From Clarkia xantiana subsp. parviflora (taxonomy: Eukaryota > Streptophyta > Magnoliopsida > Myrtales > Onagraceae), in contig JAPTYO010000017.1 of the NCBI GenBank assembly GCA_036873135.1, forward strand, positions 14,632,001 through 14,696,000: 64,000 bases of DNA. The letters run 5' to 3'. The position numbers and the translations under genes are program-made. How positions within the stretch are numbered: the first letter of the stretch is position 1; every line of letters starts with the position of its first letter. Below, in pieces: positions 43,831 through 55,214 of the stretch. The notes below the pieces were generated by a model. That model worked only from the letters and a program-made list of their open reading frames with translations, was not told the DNA's origin and did not search any database.

Positions 43831-45639
43831 CGGAGGGCTCATAATTTACCTTATCTTGTGTCCTTTCTCATGTAGGGTGCGTCTTTGGTATGCTTTTCGA
43901 GTCTTTACTTGACTTTTCCTTCTATGATATTGCATGCTACCACGCTTTTCCTTCAATGTGGGAGATCACTTCTCGAGGGCGATGTTTGTGTGTTGCCAAC
44001 TTAGGACGAGTTCGTATAGGGAGTTGATGATGTTTTCCTCTTATGTGACCTCTTCTAGGAAAAGTGGTATTGCATGTTCTTGTGATCTTCTGCCTCTAAT
44101 CTCTTCTTTTACACTTAGGTGGACTACCAAGCACTTATTCGTTTGGTGCCCCCCAAGTTGCTTGGTGGTCACACTGCCTTTCATATTTGGCCGTTGAAGG
44201 CCCCTCGTTCATTTTCTTGGTTGGGTACCCCTTATGCTCGGGGCTCCCTTGTCTGCTTGTTTGAATGCGATGAGTGTCCCTTGTAGGATTTACTCTTTCT
44301 CATGCTTGCTTGTTTCAGTCATAGGCATGGTTTGGATGATGTCTTTGTCGGATGTGTCTTTGGAGGTTGGGTGGAAGAGCTTTTGCTTTGGGTGGGTGTG
44401 GGTGTATTTCATTCTCTTGATAACTAGGATGTGGCAATGTTTGTATCCTAGGGGTGCTTGTAAATTCTTTCCCCCCCTTCCTTGTGTTTTAGGTTGAAAA
44501 GCTCTCTCATAGAATGGCGTCTTGAGTTGTTAATCTCGTAGGTGTGTTTCAGACTAGTCAATCTAATCCATGCTCTTTGCTCGTGCATGGGGGGGTCTGA
44601 CTGGGCTGTGATAGTCTTCTTGGAGTGTTGTGGCACTTAGTGTGGTTTTGCCTTTTCCTTCACATTGGAGTATTCTTCAATGCCTTTAGGGGGTGTCACA
44701 TTGGTCATGCTCCTCCCACCTTGAATCTTGATTATAGACTTTCTTTGAATTAGGACTTTAACTTAAAAAGGATGTCTTCCTCTAGGTTTGCAGGTGATGT
44801 TCCATGATTTTCCATGGGTTTGTCCCCGTATTGGCTATTCCTTGTTGGATAGCTTCATTAGAGACTGCATTTGTATTGCGTACGTATACGTGTTTGAGGT
44901 GTATTGAACTGACAAGTCCCTCCTTTTTCATTTTGTCATATCCTTCATTCACCATGTATTCGGCGTATGTCCTTAAAGGCGGGATATTGTTCTAGTGTCC
45001 CTTTTATCGGGGTTCTCCTCTTGATGGGATGCCAGGGTCAAATGTCTTATCATTTGCAGACAAGGTGGTTGATCGGGATGTGCGTCTAGTGTGAGGGTCG
45101 ATCTTGAAACCCTACTCCCCAAGCTTTAGAGCTCTTCTTTGGTTGGTCTTGTAGAACTATTATCCTGCCCTAAGGCTCTTGGTAGGAGATGTATCTCCTT
45201 TTTCATACTCTAATTGTTGCACTATCTCTTTTGCTAATCTTGCATCTTTAGAGTTTCTCTCTTGGTGCATGACTTCAATGACCGGATTTTCTACCGATGT
45301 TTGTTTTGTTAGGACTTGTATCCTTGGCTGCCTTTCTTTCTTGTGCGATGGCGAGGGAGTGTTTATGAACACTCAAATGTGTCGTACTTGGTAGAGGTAT
45401 GCGCCTAATCTTTATGGCGCTGTCTTGAATCTTCGTATACCTATCTTTGATGAACATGTTATTCATTGCATATATGATACGGAGTCCAAGTATCTCCGGG
45501 TTAGGATCATATTTTGAGAACAGAGACATAGTCATCTATTAGATGACCTCTTTATCTACGGAGTTTATTTTTGCAAGGATAAATGCAAGGATACTTGTAA
45601 GGATACTTGTAAGGATATGTGTTCCATCCTTTTCCTGGT

Positions 45640-45870
45640 TCATTTGCAGTGCCGTGTCCCTAATGGGTGTGTTGATGTTCTGACCACCTTTACTAGTAGG
45701 GGGTCCCTTGGTATTAGGTATGCCTGACTCTTCTCTAGTATCATCAATGATTGGTCATGGGAGATGTCTGACGGACTCCCTTCATGTACTATGGTTCTCT
45801 TCATGTCAAAGTTGGTGATTCCCTCTCTTATGACTAACATATCATTGTGTGGAAATACTATGTTTTCCAT
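45640..45870 (-). pseudogene. S3 degenerate protease segment
   Basis: 76-codon frame MENIVFPHNDMLVIREG...MKRTIVHEGSPSD. The Asp of the catalytic triad is His. A short downstream HPLGT resembles the SYPLG segment after protease in G1. Neighbouring minus-strand frames (46258-46001, 45535-45275) are conserved between S copies but not recognised. Confidence 0.55.
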
Positions 45871-46980
45871 ATCCCTTTTTAAAAGCTTGATGATGGTGTC
45901 ACCGTTCTTCCTTTGCTAGGCTTGGTGTCCTTGAGGGTTTTTGATGGAGGTGTATTCCATTACCTGGGATGAGCTTTCTAAGTGTAGTTGTATCTCCTGG
46001 CTATTTTGTGAAATCATAAAGATCCGCTGGAGGTGTTTGCCTCTGATGGTGGGCGTTACCCATGTGATATGGTTTCCTCCATTTTTGGAGGGATGTGTTC
46101 GCGGCTACCCCCTCTTGTGCTAATGGGCGTTTGTGGGGAGGGCATGTTGTGACTGGTGCCCCCCTTGCATACCAATGCCAGATGGGATCCTTTGACGGGC
46201 TTGGCCCTAGGATGCTTAGTGGAAGGTTGTAGTAGGGGTAATCCTTTGTGACCTTCATGGTAGTTCCTCTATAGGATGTTGGGAGTGCTCAACTTATTTT
46301 TGTAAGTGAGCCTTCCATCTTGTGATCTTTCCCAGAAACTTGACCTTATAGGTGTTCTTTGGGATTGAGGAATCTGTTGCTTGTGCATCTCTTGATTGGC
46401 GACGGCCTTTTACTGATTCTTCTAGTGGTCCACCTGTGTATATATATATCACGGAGCCCGAAGGCGTCCGGTATGGTCATTCTTGGAAAACATGTTGATA
46501 TCAAGTATCAAAATCTACCCCTTTTAGGGAGTTGACTTGTTATGCAGTTAAATTAAATAAGAGGATATGGGAAGGATATGGGTGTGGGGTGTTGATATCC
46601 CCTGCTTCCTTGGTAATGTAACTGTTTTCCTCCGTTAGTCTGTGTGTATTTCTTCCACTTGAGGAATATAAGGTCGCATCCTTGCAAGGTGGACTATGTG
46701 GAGGTGTATCCTTCATGTATGCTATGTGCGATCTCACTCTACTATGTCTCTCCATGAGACTTCCCATTGTAGTAGCTATGTGCTGACGTGGTGTGGTACT
46801 CTATGAGTCCCCTGTTCAAATCCTTGTCTTTTCAACTCCTCCCCTGTCCTAGGGGGATGTGTGCCAAGGGTTGTCATGCACAAGGGGTTTGGATCTGTCA
46901 TGCTGTATCATGGGTAGGTGGTTGCCTTATTGTGTTGTTGGGACTATGTCCCTCCCTTTGAGCTTTCCTTGGTGTGTCCC

Positions 46981-47806
46981 TTAGGCATGTCTGTGGTGAT
47001 ACGGACTGTATGTGTACATTGCCATGGTGGATGTTGGAACTCCTATATCCTTGTTGGTCTGGCATGTATGTCCTCCCTTAGTGCAGTGTATGTCCCTGTT
47101 GGGATACTTGGTTGAATTCATGCCTCCTTGGAGGTCTTGCCTGTCTATCTGCCCCCAGAGGGGTGTATGCCCTGGCATCCTGTTGTGTCTGTTGCTGCCT
47201 TGGAGGCACAGATTGCTGCCTTCCCCCTGGGTGTGGCCTTTGGTTGTCTCTTCTTTGTTCTCCTCGCTGCCCTGTTCGAGGGTGCGAGTGGCGGTCTTCC
47301 GTTGGGATTTGCTTCTCTTCATGAGCTTCTTCTCCTTCCTGTCGGTGTTGCCTTTCCTGCCTATTACTTAGGGTCTCTCTGTAAGCTAGTAGCTCGTCTG
47401 AGGTGTTCATCAGCCCTGGAGTCACTGTATGTGCTCCCTGTGTGTATGTTGTGTGGGCGCGGTTGTCATTCCTTTAGGTCAGTATTCCATATGGATATCC
47501 TTGAGGTTGCGCCTCATAGTAGTATCCCTCAGGAGGTGCCGTGTATTGGGATGGCACTCCCTGTTGCTCCCTCTCTCCCTGTGGCTTCCTAGTCAATGGA
47601 GTTGAAGCTGTGGAAGCCTCCTAGCCAGCTGGGCGTGAAGGTCCTCCTCCCTGCTTGTTAGGCTGGGGTGCCTGTGGGGCTACCTGAGGCTCTGGGTGTG
47701 CAGGCAGTTTCTCTGGGTTAGGCTGCCTTGCTGGAGGTATAGGCTGTCTCCTTCGCCTATTGCCCCCAGGTGGGCGGTGATGTCTAGATACTAAGCTGTT
47801 CGTCAT
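46981..47806 (-). pseudogene. gag: S3 degenerate gag-like region
   Basis: ATG at 47806 (MTNSLVSRHHRPPGG), stop after 61 codons. Then Tyr/Gln-rich and Arg/Glu/Gln-rich frames follow to 46981 with at least one shift and one stop. The position after the primer site supports gag. Confidence 0.45.
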
Positions 47807-47857
47807 CGCTCTTGTTATTGCCAGGCTTTCTGTTCGAAGCCTACAGACGGCGCCAAG

Positions 47858-48771
47858 TGTTAGGTTATAAAGTCTAGGTCAACGGGTCGTCAATCTAGAA
47901 TTTATCTCCCACTAATGAAATGTCGGGTTAAGTGTTCCTAGGGCTAGTCGTTCTGATCCATGCCCTTCTGCTCCCTTGGGGTAGTTGTTCTGATATATGT
48001 CCTTCTCTTCTCTCCTTCTGACCTCCTTTCCTTCTCTCCTTCTGACCTCCTTTCCTTCTCTCCTTCTGACCTCCTTTCCTTCTCTCCTTCTGACCCCTGA
48101 GGCTTATACTTCTTACCCCCTGGGGCTTGTCCTTCTGCCCTATGCTCTTCTGCTTCCTTGGCTCTCTTCTCCTTGCCACCCTGCAAGAAGGGCAATACCA
48201 GGCACAGAGGGGGGGGGGGGTGGTGCCTGATGAACCCTCTCCGATGCCTAAGTCAGTACGGTTTTAGAGAGATAAAGCTAGAGAGATGTCAGAGCCAAAT
48301 TATGCAACTTGCCAAGATGATCAAATGAAATGTGGAGGTGGGGTATTTATAGGCAACGGTGTCATTAAGGTGGCTTAATGACATCGTTAACCCTTAAACA
48401 CAGTTAATTAACCTTTAAACGCATAATTAAGACTTTAGGATACGGAGAAGGTAGGCGGAATAAACCGAGTATGGGAGTCCAAAAATGGTACCGGGGCCCT
48501 TGGGGGGAAGGAAAATCCGACCCCCAAGGGTAGGGGTTGGGTGGGGGAGATCGGGTTGGCTTACCCGATCTCCCCTAGGGGAGGTCGGGTGTGGCCACCC
48601 AACCTCACCTAGGTGAGTTTGACTCGGCCGGACGAGCGCTTCGGCCTCGTCCGTGCCGTTGGTGTTCTCGCGAAGTGTTCGGGTTGAAGTTTCGATTTAC
48701 AATCATTAACGGGGTGATAAAAATGTAACAATTCGGAAGTCAACGGGTTTAAATTGGGCGTATATCCATCA
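47858..48771 (-). repeat. S3 5' LTR
   Basis: 914 bp, shorter than its partner by loss of a palindromic unit near 48540. Otherwise it is very similar, including a poly-G tract at about 48209. Confidence 0.92.
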
Positions 48772-49620
48772 CAAATCATTCGAGCACAAGGGCCAATGAC
48801 GACGCGCAACGACGCGAGGGCCAACACCCCACATCCGAAATATGATATTGTAAGCATTGACGTGTATGCATTCATTTGCATCAATGCTGGTGATTTGTTA
48901 CATGCCTAGGCATATATTCATGGTTGACATGTATACATTCATATGCATCACTACTAGTGTTGTCAAACACTTAATAATTTTTTCACTCATTACCATGTAT
49001 GCATTCATATGCATCGCTACTAGTATTGTCAAAACTTAGTATTTTTTCCATTGATTACCATGTATGCATCCATATGCATCAATGTTAGTGTGGTCAAAAC
49101 AATTAGAAATTTTTTCATCACTTTACATGGTTGAATCCATATGAGTCCACATTGGCGTTGATTAACACTTCGAATTTTTTCATGATCACTACATGAGTAT
49201 ACTCACTTGAACAATGTGAGACAATTTTGGGATAACAATGCATACACACTTCATGAAATACAATCATTCATTCGTACATATGCACGTACCCATGTTTACA
49301 TACTCAATTTCACTTGCATCGTTATTTAGGATCCATTACAAGCACGTATGATCCATGTCCATGATTACATCCATGAAATTATAAGATTGACACATTTATG
49401 ACTCACCCCATACTTGTACAAATTTTCTATATATGATTATAACAATGACATAGGTCGAACACCCTCCTAGCACGGAAAGAACGACTGTCGGGCAACATGC
49501 ACTGACAACGACAAAATAATTATAAGAGGTAAAAAATAAAGCCGAGATACAATCGGGCGTGCATCCTTCTAATAAATAGAGCCAAGTAAAAGTTAAACCA
49601 ATGCTTGACTCGGGGACAAA
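48772..49620 (+). other. E4 3' non-coding region
   Basis: Continues E4 after S3. 48860-49090 has three or four loosely repeated units with 'atgtatgcattcatatgcat' (contains ATGCAT palindromes). No gene is supported. It ends in a polypurine tract 'cggggacaaa' (49611-49620). Confidence 0.6.
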
Positions 49621-50289
49621 TGATGGATATACACCCGATTGGACCTCATTAAGGCTTGACATGGTCGCGCCGTCGACCCCGAACATGGTAAGTGGCTGAG
49701 GCCTTTTTATTTTATCACATGTTAGTCCTCCTGACCGGACTAGTCCGTTGTCAAAAATACCGGACTAGCCCTAACTAACAGGACCGGAATTGTCCTATGT
49801 TGTGTTCCTTTGAGCAACACAACACGTGTTGCTCAAAGTAACACGTTATGTAGCTTTGAGCAACACACCAGACTAGTCCGGTGTTAACATGACCGGCGCG
49901 TTCCGTGTCCAGTCCTCGATGCCCGGGTGATCAACCCAGGTTACACGCATACTATACCCGTCATAATTTTTACACGGGTCCCACCCGTAAATGTGGGCCC
50001 CTTCCGCGCCAAAATCCCAAACTCTATAAATAGGACCCTATACCATTCATTTATAACTATGATCTATAGTTGGACATCGGTGCTCTGACTTCTCTCTAAC
50101 TTTATCTCTCTAAAACTGAAATCTCATTTTAGCATTGGAGAGGGTTTGCTGGACACCCCCCCCCCCCCGGCATACCCCTTGTGCAGGTAAGAGAGGAAAG
50201 GAACCGGAAAAGCAGAACACGAGTAACAAGGTGATTACGACTCGACGCAAGGCCGCCAAGATCGGAACCCCGACGAGCTTGATCCATCA
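49621..50289 (+). repeat. E4 3' LTR
   Basis: Starts TGATGGATATACACCC directly after a polypurine tract and ends 'cttgatccatca'. The TATA box TATAAATA is at about 50025-50032. It contains 'gcattggagaggg' and 'gtgcagg' in the same order as the other LTRs. The internal part has inverted-repeat-like 'gtgttgctcaaag' segments (49800-49870). Confidence 0.75.
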
Positions 50290-50889
50290 CTTTTGGTACC
50301 AAACGTTTGAACTTTGTTGGCTTTTGGTCCATCCGTTAGTTGATCATTAGTTTTGCCCGTTAAATGGCACGTGCAAGTCACGTTACCCACCCTAAACATT
50401 CAAATTTTTTTTCAATTTAATCCCTCAAATACAACCCTAACTTTTTTTTTGTTTCGTTTAGTCCGAAAATTTCAAAATAGAAGCCAATTGGGTCCAATTG
50501 GACCTAATTGTGGCTAGATTCTAATTGACCTAGCTTAAAGCTAGGTCCCAATGAACTAGCCTAGAGCTAGGTCCAACCCTGGGTCTGGTTCGTCGGATCT
50601 AGCTGACCCCGACCCAGGACAGAACTTAACCCTAAGCAAGGTTCGGCTAGGTCAATAGGGACTTAGCCCAACTAAGGTCCAATCGGTTAGGTCCCAATTT
50701 ACATAGCCGGTCCATGCCTAGGGCTGGTCCGACCCTTGATCGGTGTCGTCTAGGTTCGACGTGATTTGAGGGACTAATTTGAACAAAATAAAAAGTTTAG
50801 GGATGGTCAAGTTATTTGCACATATCATTTAACGGCCAACTAACGGATTGACCAAAAGTATACAAAAAAATACATCTTTTACCAAAAGT
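50290..50889. mobile_element. Non-autonomous terminal-inverted-repeat element (about 600 bp)
   Basis: The left end reads 'cttttggtaccaaacg' ... 'cttttggtccatccgttag'; the right end reads in reverse 'cttttggtaaaagatg' ... 'cttttggtcaatccgttag'. The inverted repeats of about 53 bp thus each hold the 'cttttggt' motif twice, and internal 'ccgttaaatg' is inverted too. There is no coding capacity. The target duplication is not clear. MULE-like MITE is the best guess. Confidence 0.55.
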
Positions 50890-52209
50890 ATACAAAAAGT
50901 ATCCTTCCTCTTTCACTATTTGCAATATCATTCTCATCGTTTACATTTTCTCTCTGGCTTACTCTCAAAATTAAATTCAGGCGTTTTATACGCCTCAACC
51001 GTTTTAGATCTTCATTCTCTTCCTTGGGCGTTTCATCTGGTCTGTGATCTTCTTCTTTAATTTTTCTACTGGGTGCATTCTAATTATCCAATCAGGCGTT
51101 ACAGGAGCGACATACAAAGAGCAAGCGTGTTGTTCTCTCTTATTTGTGGTCGATTGAAGCCAAATATAGAGTCGGAGGAGCCCGCGAAGTTTAAGAAATT
51201 CTCTAATCAGACATTACGGGAGAAACAAACCAAGAGTAAGTGTGTGTTTTTTTTTTGTGAGGTCGATTGAAACAAAATCTGGAGACACAAGTGCCCGCAA
51301 AGTCAAAGCGGGCCAACAAGTGCATGGTGCTGGCAGCTGGATACACTGTTCATATTCTATATGATTCATGCTTTCCTTCATCAGTGGTCATTTAGTGGAT
51401 ACTCTCTATTTATTTGTTTTGATGCATGTTTTTATCCTATTAATGTATGTAGTTATAATCTTGGCTCGATTTTCTACTTTGCAGCAATATATTTCAATTG
51501 CTTGTTTATTTTATTCAGTAGCGTTTTTAGTTATTCAATTGTAGAGGCCAAGGATTCACGGTGAAAACATAATCAAAGCCCACCTTTAGTTGATGATGGA
51601 AGATATCAGTGAACTTACTTATACTGTGAAGTATGACCCAAATCCAAGAAGAATTAGCATTAGCATTCCCTATTACTATTAGGGCCTCTTATTTTGATGA
51701 GGTCGTCTCTTGTGCTAGAAATTTATCTGCCTAGAAATTTATTGATTACAGTTTCATCCATATTCAGGATTTGATGGCTCTGTCTCTTCCATTTTAAGTT
51801 TGTTGGTCTATCTTTGTTTGCCATTCATGGTAGAATTTTCTCCGACGTAAGGAGGTTCTCAATTCATCTCTGGAAACTCTAAATTTTATTAAGATATAAC
51901 TTTCTTTCAAGCTTTTTATCTTATTGTATCATGTTACTGATGTTGAACTATATTTATTTGGAGTCACATTAGTTGATTTGTACTCAATTTTACGGTTGAA
52001 AATGATGATGAGCAGGATGTTTGAACCTGTATATATAACAAATTTATTTCTTCTAAAATCTTAGTATGAAAATATTTTTCACATTGATTGACATAAAGAT
52101 TCCTCTAAAGCTCTCAGGTAATGCATTTGTTGTGGAAAAACATAAAATATGTTATATTTTTTCCCTTGACAGTCTATGGTGTTAACTATTAATGCAATTT
52201 TTAATTCAA
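50890..52209. other. AT-rich DNA without a supported gene
   Basis: 51090-51310 is a diverged tandem duplication of about 130 bp (both halves share 'gaggtcgattga'-like and 'gcccgcgaag'-like parts). The rest looks like intron or intergenic DNA; several 'ttgcag'/'gtaag' sites exist, but no protein could be recognised. Confidence 0.5.
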
Positions 52210-52765
52210 TTTGAGCTTTATCGAGACGCAGAAGATGCATATGTTGTTGTGATTGCTATGACTCTGATTAGGACCGTTTACAGGTATGCAATTTTATTTA
52301 TCATTGTCATGCTTTAGTTTAATCGTGTGTTTTCAAGTTTTTATTAATTTTGTACTGCTGGAAGAAGTTGATCATGAATGATGTGTTGAAAAAATTGAAA
52401 ATAATATGTAAATGTTATATCAAATTATCGTTTATGTTTATTGTGCGAAATGCAATGAAGTTCATCAGCAATGTGTAATATTTTCTTCAATTTCTCAGTT
52501 TTAAAGAAGTGCAACAGCGAATGGGCATCTACGTTGGGATGATAGTCAAGATTGGAATCATTGAAAATGGATTTTCTATTATTCGACTCTACTATTGTCA
52601 AGGTAGGAAGTATATTCCAGTCTCCTGTTGAAATTTTACTGTTTTGATCCTGAATGAACGTTGATTCATGTTTTTTGTGTTGTTATTTTATGCTCGAAAT
52701 CAACGGGTGACAGTAATCTTCTGCACTTTATTATCTATGTTCTTAGCTCGTAATGAGTGGAATTG

Positions 52766-53110
52766 TGTCAGACCTAAAATCTGACCTAAGGCGATATACG
52801 TTTTGAAAACGTGAAATTGGAAAGAGTCGCCACTAGTTAATTAAAAGGCTAACTAGAATCCTAAATTACCTAAGCGAATAATAAATTAAACACTTAGGTA
52901 TTAAGTCGGTCTACGATTAGAAATTCGAGTTCGTGGGTTCTATTACGAATTAAATCACATTGAATTAACATCGCCCTTTCGATACTCAATCCACGAATTG
53001 TCATTTTTTTTAAAAAATATGTGACTTCGAATTAGTTAAAACAAGTTAGAATAAATATTAAATTATACTACTTAGAAACTATCGGCTGTGAACCTTCCAA
53101 TGCAACCTAA
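52766..53110. repeat. LTR-end fragment of the same family as the 56899-58713 insertion
   Basis: Starts TGTCAGACCTAAAATCTGACC and continues with 'gagtcgccactagttaatt'. It is the inverse of the end of the 1.8-kb insertion at 58400-58713 (about 85-90% identical by eye). The far end of this copy is not found, so it is partial or carries different cargo. Confidence 0.6.
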
Positions 53111-53403
53111 AATTATAAAACATACTTACTTAAAAGTGTAACATAAAAGTGTAACATGTTATCTTACATATACATACATATAACTTAGACTAGATAACAT
53201 GCATATTAAAATAATAAATCAAATCAACATATGTTTATTATGAATAATTATATGTATATATGGAGATGGGTTGTTGGCTATTGTACAACCTGGGAGAAAG
53301 GAGTGGATGTACACATGGCCTGGAAGGGAGACTGATGAATGAAGACTCATCTTGCACTGGTATGGAGGGTCGTCGAAGGATGACCAATGGATGAAGAAGA
53401 CGG

Positions 53404-53612
53404 AACATGACCTTTGAAATATGTACCCCAAGGCTTCTATGGATTCCAGAACATTGCATGCATATAAATAGTTCTAAACTCACACTGGCCCATCTTGGAG
53501 CTTCCGATTTACAGTCAGCACATTCTCTATTCTCAGGTAACTTCAGAAGCCCTTATAGGATCTTCTTATGCCTAGCGTTGAGCTCCTTAGAGACGCTAGC
53601 CTTCTCGTTCAT
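53404..53612 (-). pseudogene. Captured ArfGAP first exon (AGD5/NEV-like)
   Basis: From ATG at 53612 the minus strand reads MNEKASVSKELNARHKKIL, then a TAA, then GLLKLPENRECADC and further to CMQCSGIHRSLGVHISKV. This is the N-terminus of plant ArfGAP proteins of the AGD5/NEVERSHED type, with all four zinc-binding Cys (CADC and CMQC) and the GIHRSLG signature. Similarity stops abruptly at AAG|gt, as at an exon-intron border. The TAA replaces a Glu codon. The 580 bp upstream (53613-54190) is C-rich and may be the gene's 5' UTR. No further ArfGAP exon is present nearby, so this is a transduplicated fragment or gene relic. Confidence 0.85.
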
Positions 53613-54248
53613 GTTGGTGCTCAATAACCGGAGATGGAGCGGGGACGGTGATGGTCGTCGAATTGTTGGTGGTTGGTGACGGATCAAGCGTCCGGGAGGA
53701 TGGAAGCCCGGTCAAGCACTCATGGTTGGACTGTTGTTTTGTCGGTGCAGTCGTCGGTGCAGTCGTCGTTGAAGTTAGCGGCCGGTAATGCTCGAACCGA
53801 TCAGAGCTGCAGGGGTCACCGACGGAGCAAGAGTGGAGCCCTAGTCGTCGATCGGTTCGCTGAACTGGGTCAGGCAGTTGTCGAGATCTGAATGTCGGGC
53901 TGAGCGAATGAGCCGTGTTCCGGCAGTCGAAACTTGAAGCTGGGGCCGACTTTTTGCTGGACTTGTGGACGGCTGCTGCGACGGGAGGACGGCGCAGCTG
54001 CGGATAGGTTGAAGGTGAGAGCTTCGGTGACTGGAGGGACCGGGCGGAGGTCTGAATCGGTGAGGTGAGACTCTGCAAATGTAGAAGAAGAATACGACAA
54101 TCTCAAAGAAAAGAAAAACTAATAATAATAATATAATAAAGATAATAACAATAACCAAACGGTAGAAACGAATTTTTTACCTAAATGGGGATCTAATAGA
54201 GTCCAAAAACCAAAATGTGAAACATTTCAGAGAAAATACCAAAATGGG

Positions 54249-54498
54249 GTTCGGGGCACTTTCAAAGTGCCCCGAACACTGTGCTCCGCTCTCTCAAAGA
54301 GCGGAGCAGGCTGGGAACGTGCTGTTCCCTGCTGCTGCAGCAGGGAACAGCACCGTTCCCTGCTGCGTCACATCGCAGCGCTCTTTGAGAGAGCGCTGCG
54401 ATGTGACGCTGCTCAGGGACTTCCCTGAGTCCCTGAGCAGCGTCCGGAGTTCCCAAGATTGGGCAAGGCTTGCTATTTAAACAAGCCTTGCCCAATCT
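54249..54498. repeat. Cluster of six perfect inverted repeats
   Basis: Six hairpins with perfect arms: 54249-54277 (14-bp arms, 1-nt centre), 54283-54307 (10, loop 5), 54321-54351 (14, centre 3), 54365-54409 (20, loop 5), 54406-54443 (16, loop 6), 54456-54498 (17, loop 9). The arms are mostly GC-rich with different sequences, set in AT-rich DNA. Hairpins 2 and 4 share 'gctct' plus 'gagagc'-type arms. No reading frame explains it. Confidence 0.95.
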
Positions 54499-55130
54499 CA
54501 TTTTTACCTCTTAAAATTTGTAAGAAAAAAAAAACGAATCAATCAGAGTATTTGAACTTTGAAGATCTCATTTTTATTCGGATTCAAGGTTTATATTTCA
54601 CTTCCGGCTACATTTGGAACACTTTAAAAGTCTTATTGTCCTCTACAGTTAAGGTACTTTCATAATTATACGCTGCTTATGTACATATTTTAAAATGGTA
54701 GAAACTATTTGAATAAATAAACACTATATTTATGGTCTTTGCAACAAAAAAAAAATATATACTAATTTATGGGGTTTATAAATTAGTATATTCTTATGAA
54801 GCAGCAAATGTTTCAAACGGTTAATTAGAATATAGCTTGCTTGGATTTTAAATTTAGTAATTATCATAGAAAATATGTAAATTATTTACGTAACAAAACT
54901 CTGTACACGTTACTTCATTTGTTGTACTTTTATAGATGATAAAATATTTGGAATCATAATGTCGTAGAAAAATTAACCAACTAAACAATAATCTCATTTC
55001 AGTCGATAAATGATTCCATATGTTCATGCATGTTAATTTTTATTATTATTATTTTATATCTAAAATAAAAAATAACTTTGAACGTAAATTGTTCCTTATA
55101 GAATCTAACTATTGTGGGTTTTTATGTTAG
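54499..55130. other. AT-rich intergenic or intronic DNA
   Basis: Nothing recognisable except short A and T runs and an inverted 'actaatttatggggtttataaattagt' type palindrome near 54760-54790. Confidence 0.5.
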
Positions 55131-55214
55131 GGGTTGGAGTCATCAAAATCATTGTTGTAGATGCTCGGGTCGTAAGTTGCAGAGTTGAAAATTTTCTAAA
55201 GGACACTAAAATTG

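Larger units (their letters stand above)
38740..48771 (-). mobile_element. S3: complete S-family element
   Basis: 10,032 bp bounded by LTRs at 38740-39669 (3') and 47858-48771 (5') and by the target duplication CAAAT (38735-38739 and 48772-48776). The polypurine tract (minus strand 'gactcgggggcatg') is at 39670-39683, with a primer site at 47840-47857. It shows the full layout of the family: primer site, gag relict, protease relict, about 1.5 kb without a gene, 50- and 104-bp arrays, 27-bp repeats, antisense ORF, about 1.3 kb of AT/GT-rich DNA, LTR. With no RT or integrase recognisable, it is a LARD-like non-autonomous or dead element. Confidence 0.93.
52210..55214 (+). pseudogene. Possible three-exon gene piece, product not recognised
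   Basis: Three segments, about 52210-52283, 52499-52602 and 55131-55214, are each bounded by AG/GT signals (donors caggtatgc, aaggtagg, attggtaag; acceptors ttctcag, tatgttag). Joined, they keep one open frame of about 87 codons in compatible phases (for example EVQQRMGIYVGM, then ENGFSIIRLYYC, then VDARVVSCRVENFL). The second intron would hold the LTR fragment, ArfGAP piece and hairpin cluster. Chance joining cannot be excluded. Confidence 0.3.

Noticed and set aside
53596..54078. 160-codon minus-strand frame upstream of the ArfGAP exon
   Set aside because: Ser/Thr/Pro-rich, out of frame with the ArfGAP start codon and overlapping it; fits a C-rich 5' UTR better than a protein.
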